A stretch of DNA of 6,952 nt from CAWFGW01 sp963815495 (lineage in GTDB: Bacteria; Bacteroidota; Bacteroidia; Cytophagales; JAAEPT01): positions 1 to 6,952 of the forward strand of contig CAWFGW010000021.1 in the NCBI GenBank assembly GCA_963815495.1, given 5' to 3'. The position numbers were made by a program, and so were the translations under genes. Position 1 is the stretch's first letter, and the number at the start of each line of letters is the position of its first letter. Positions 6,278 to 6,952 of the stretch are shown here, in pieces. Below the pieces are notes generated by a model. The model did no database searches and was not told the origin of the DNA. It saw only the letters and a program-made list of their open reading frames with translations.

Positions 6278-6584
6278 GGCGAAAGGATTTGTGCTTTATA
6301 CTTTAAAATAATAAAAAGAAACTAAGGGTTCTTCATTTATAAGGATGTTAATACTTCGTTGTGAGGTAACAAAGGATTTTGCACTACTGAAAACTGTATT
6401 AACACAAAAATAGATTTTTCGCTTTGATTCAGAATGATCACTTTATAAAAGTAATTTCAGTTAAAAAAACACCAAAACAGTAGAAAAAAGCCATTTAGAA
6501 TTAGATATTTGTCGGTTGGAATAGTCAATAGCAATCATCATATACAAATGTGCTAACAAGCTAATCGCTAAAAGCTAAGAATAA
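6278..6584. other. Divergent intergenic region, mostly featureless
   Basis: These 307 AT-rich bases separate the four-cysteine protein (minus) from the aspartokinase gene (plus). A minus-strand TATTTTTG at 6412-6405 matches the -7 consensus for the minus gene but lacks a -33 partner. No good plus-strand promoter was found. There is a 22-codon open frame at 6345-6413, which is not obviously a leader peptide. The last 33 bases hold four GCTAA repeats. No RNA gene, riboswitch or terminator hairpin is recognisable. Confidence 0.6.
6552..6578 (+). repeat. Four direct GCTAA repeats just upstream of the aspartokinase start
   Basis: GCTAA occurs at 6552-6556, 6560-6564, 6567-6571 and 6574-6578, with start-to-start spacing of 8, 7 and 7 nt. 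The last copy ends six bases before ATG 6585. The array covers the position where a ribosome would load. The spacing is not a helical turn, so a simple same-face protein operator is not suggested. Confidence 0.55.
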
Positions 6585-6952
6585 ATGAGAGTATTAAAAT
6601 TTGGAGGGACTTCTGTAGGGTCATCGGAGAACATTAAAAAGGTAATAGCCATTTTGAAAGATTATCATAAAAATGGAATTACGTTTACATCCGTATTTTC
6701 AGCCGTAGGGGGAGTTACCAACAAATTGATAGAAATGGCAGAGATGGCTAGTCGTAAAGACGAAAGCTATATGACACTGTTGAAAGCAATTGAAGATCAG
6801 CACTATGGTATCATCCGGGATTTAATTCCGATGAAAGACCAAAGTTCAGTTTTCGCTTATATTAAACAAAAAATAAACGAACTCGAAGACGTCCTTCAAG
6901 GTGTGTTTTTAGTCGGTGAGTTATCAAAGAAGTCGTTAGATTTTGTAGTAAG
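6585..6952 (+). CDS. thrA: Aspartokinase, N-terminal part, probably bifunctional aspartokinase/homoserine dehydrogenase (3' end outside the window)
   Basis: This enzyme phosphorylates aspartate, the first step toward threonine, methionine, isoleucine and lysine. About 122 residues are visible from ATG 6585. The protein opens MRVLKFGGTSVGSSENIKKV, containing the aspartokinase signature KFGGTS (residues 5-10), which forms part of the nucleotide/phosphate-binding site. SAVGGVTNKLIEMAE follows, corresponding to the SAxxGxTN segment. The segment LQGVFLVGELSKKSLDFVV is the pattern typical of the bifunctional ThrA type (GELSxRxLD), which favours thrA over a monofunctional lysC. The regulatory ACT domains and the dehydrogenase half cannot be seen, so the gene symbol is an inference. 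No Shine-Dalgarno sequence is evident. The upstream region lacks a recognisable attenuator. Confidence 0.88.
   Translation, partial: MRVLKFGGTSVGSSENIKKVIAILKDYHKNGITFTSVFSAVGGVTNKLIEMAEMASRKDESYMTLLKAIEDQHYGIIRDLIPMKDQSSVFAYIKQKINELEDVLQGVFLVGELSKKSLDFVV

Noticed and set aside
6345..6413. 22-codon open frame as a threonine/isoleucine leader peptide for thrA
   Set aside because: It has only three Thr and one Ile codons, not clustered, with no downstream terminator/antiterminator pair.
6525..6578. Ile-rich frame (ata gca atc atc ata) ending six bases before thrA, as a leader peptide
   Set aside because: There is no start codon between the upstream stop and the Ile codons.

Overview
The window looks like ordinary chromosome of a low-GC Bacteroidota, most likely Flavobacteriales. 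Four things point there: the N-terminus of an archaeal/eukaryotic-type prolyl-tRNA synthetase, a FadL/OmpP1-type porin preceded by a Tyr/Gly/Ser-rich secreted protein, promoter-like TAnnTTTG (-7) motifs instead of E. coli-type boxes, and few Shine-Dalgarno sequences. Assignments rest on motif recognition only, since no database search was possible.

Layout. 1-302 (-) is the 5' end of proS. 303-461 is a divergent promoter region. 462-1771 (+) is a secreted low-complexity Tyr/Asn-, Gly/aromatic- and Ser/Gly-rich protein. 1807-3380 (+) is a FadL-family outer-membrane protein, 35 nt downstream and probably in the same operon. 3391-3633 (-) is a small DUF2892-type membrane protein, convergent with the porin. 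3837-4565 (-) is a PAP2-family phosphatase with a signal peptide and all three catalytic motifs, followed by a possible terminator hairpin at 3789-3819. 4566-4842 is a gene-free region with two inverted repeats and a promoter candidate. 4843-5749 (+) is a bile acid:sodium symporter (BASS) family transporter. 5753-6277 (-) is a membrane-anchored protein with a four-cysteine, zinc-ribbon-like N-terminus, convergent with the transporter and 3 nt away. 6278-6584 is non-coding as far as can be seen. 6585-6952 (+) is the 5' end of an aspartokinase, probably the bifunctional thrA.

The three complete plus-strand genes do not read through in one frame. There are four single-base frame breaks: one in the Tyr/Gly/Ser-rich gene (near 863), two in the porin gene (near 2078 and 3299) and one in the transporter gene (in the G run at 5534-5539). 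In each case the conserved protein resumes immediately in another frame and runs to a natural end. This fits sequencing or assembly indels better than gene decay. The minus-strand genes and the two partial genes show no break.

The genes are mostly unrelated housekeeping and envelope functions: translation, outer-membrane uptake, lipid or phosphate-ester hydrolysis, anion/organic acid transport and amino-acid biosynthesis. The only likely functional pair is the secreted low-complexity protein with the FadL-type porin. I see no CRISPR array, mobile element, tRNA, rRNA or defence system, and no convincing novel system. The items most worth a second look are the frame breaks, the structured region upstream of the transporter, and the -7-like motifs that sit directly against two start codons.
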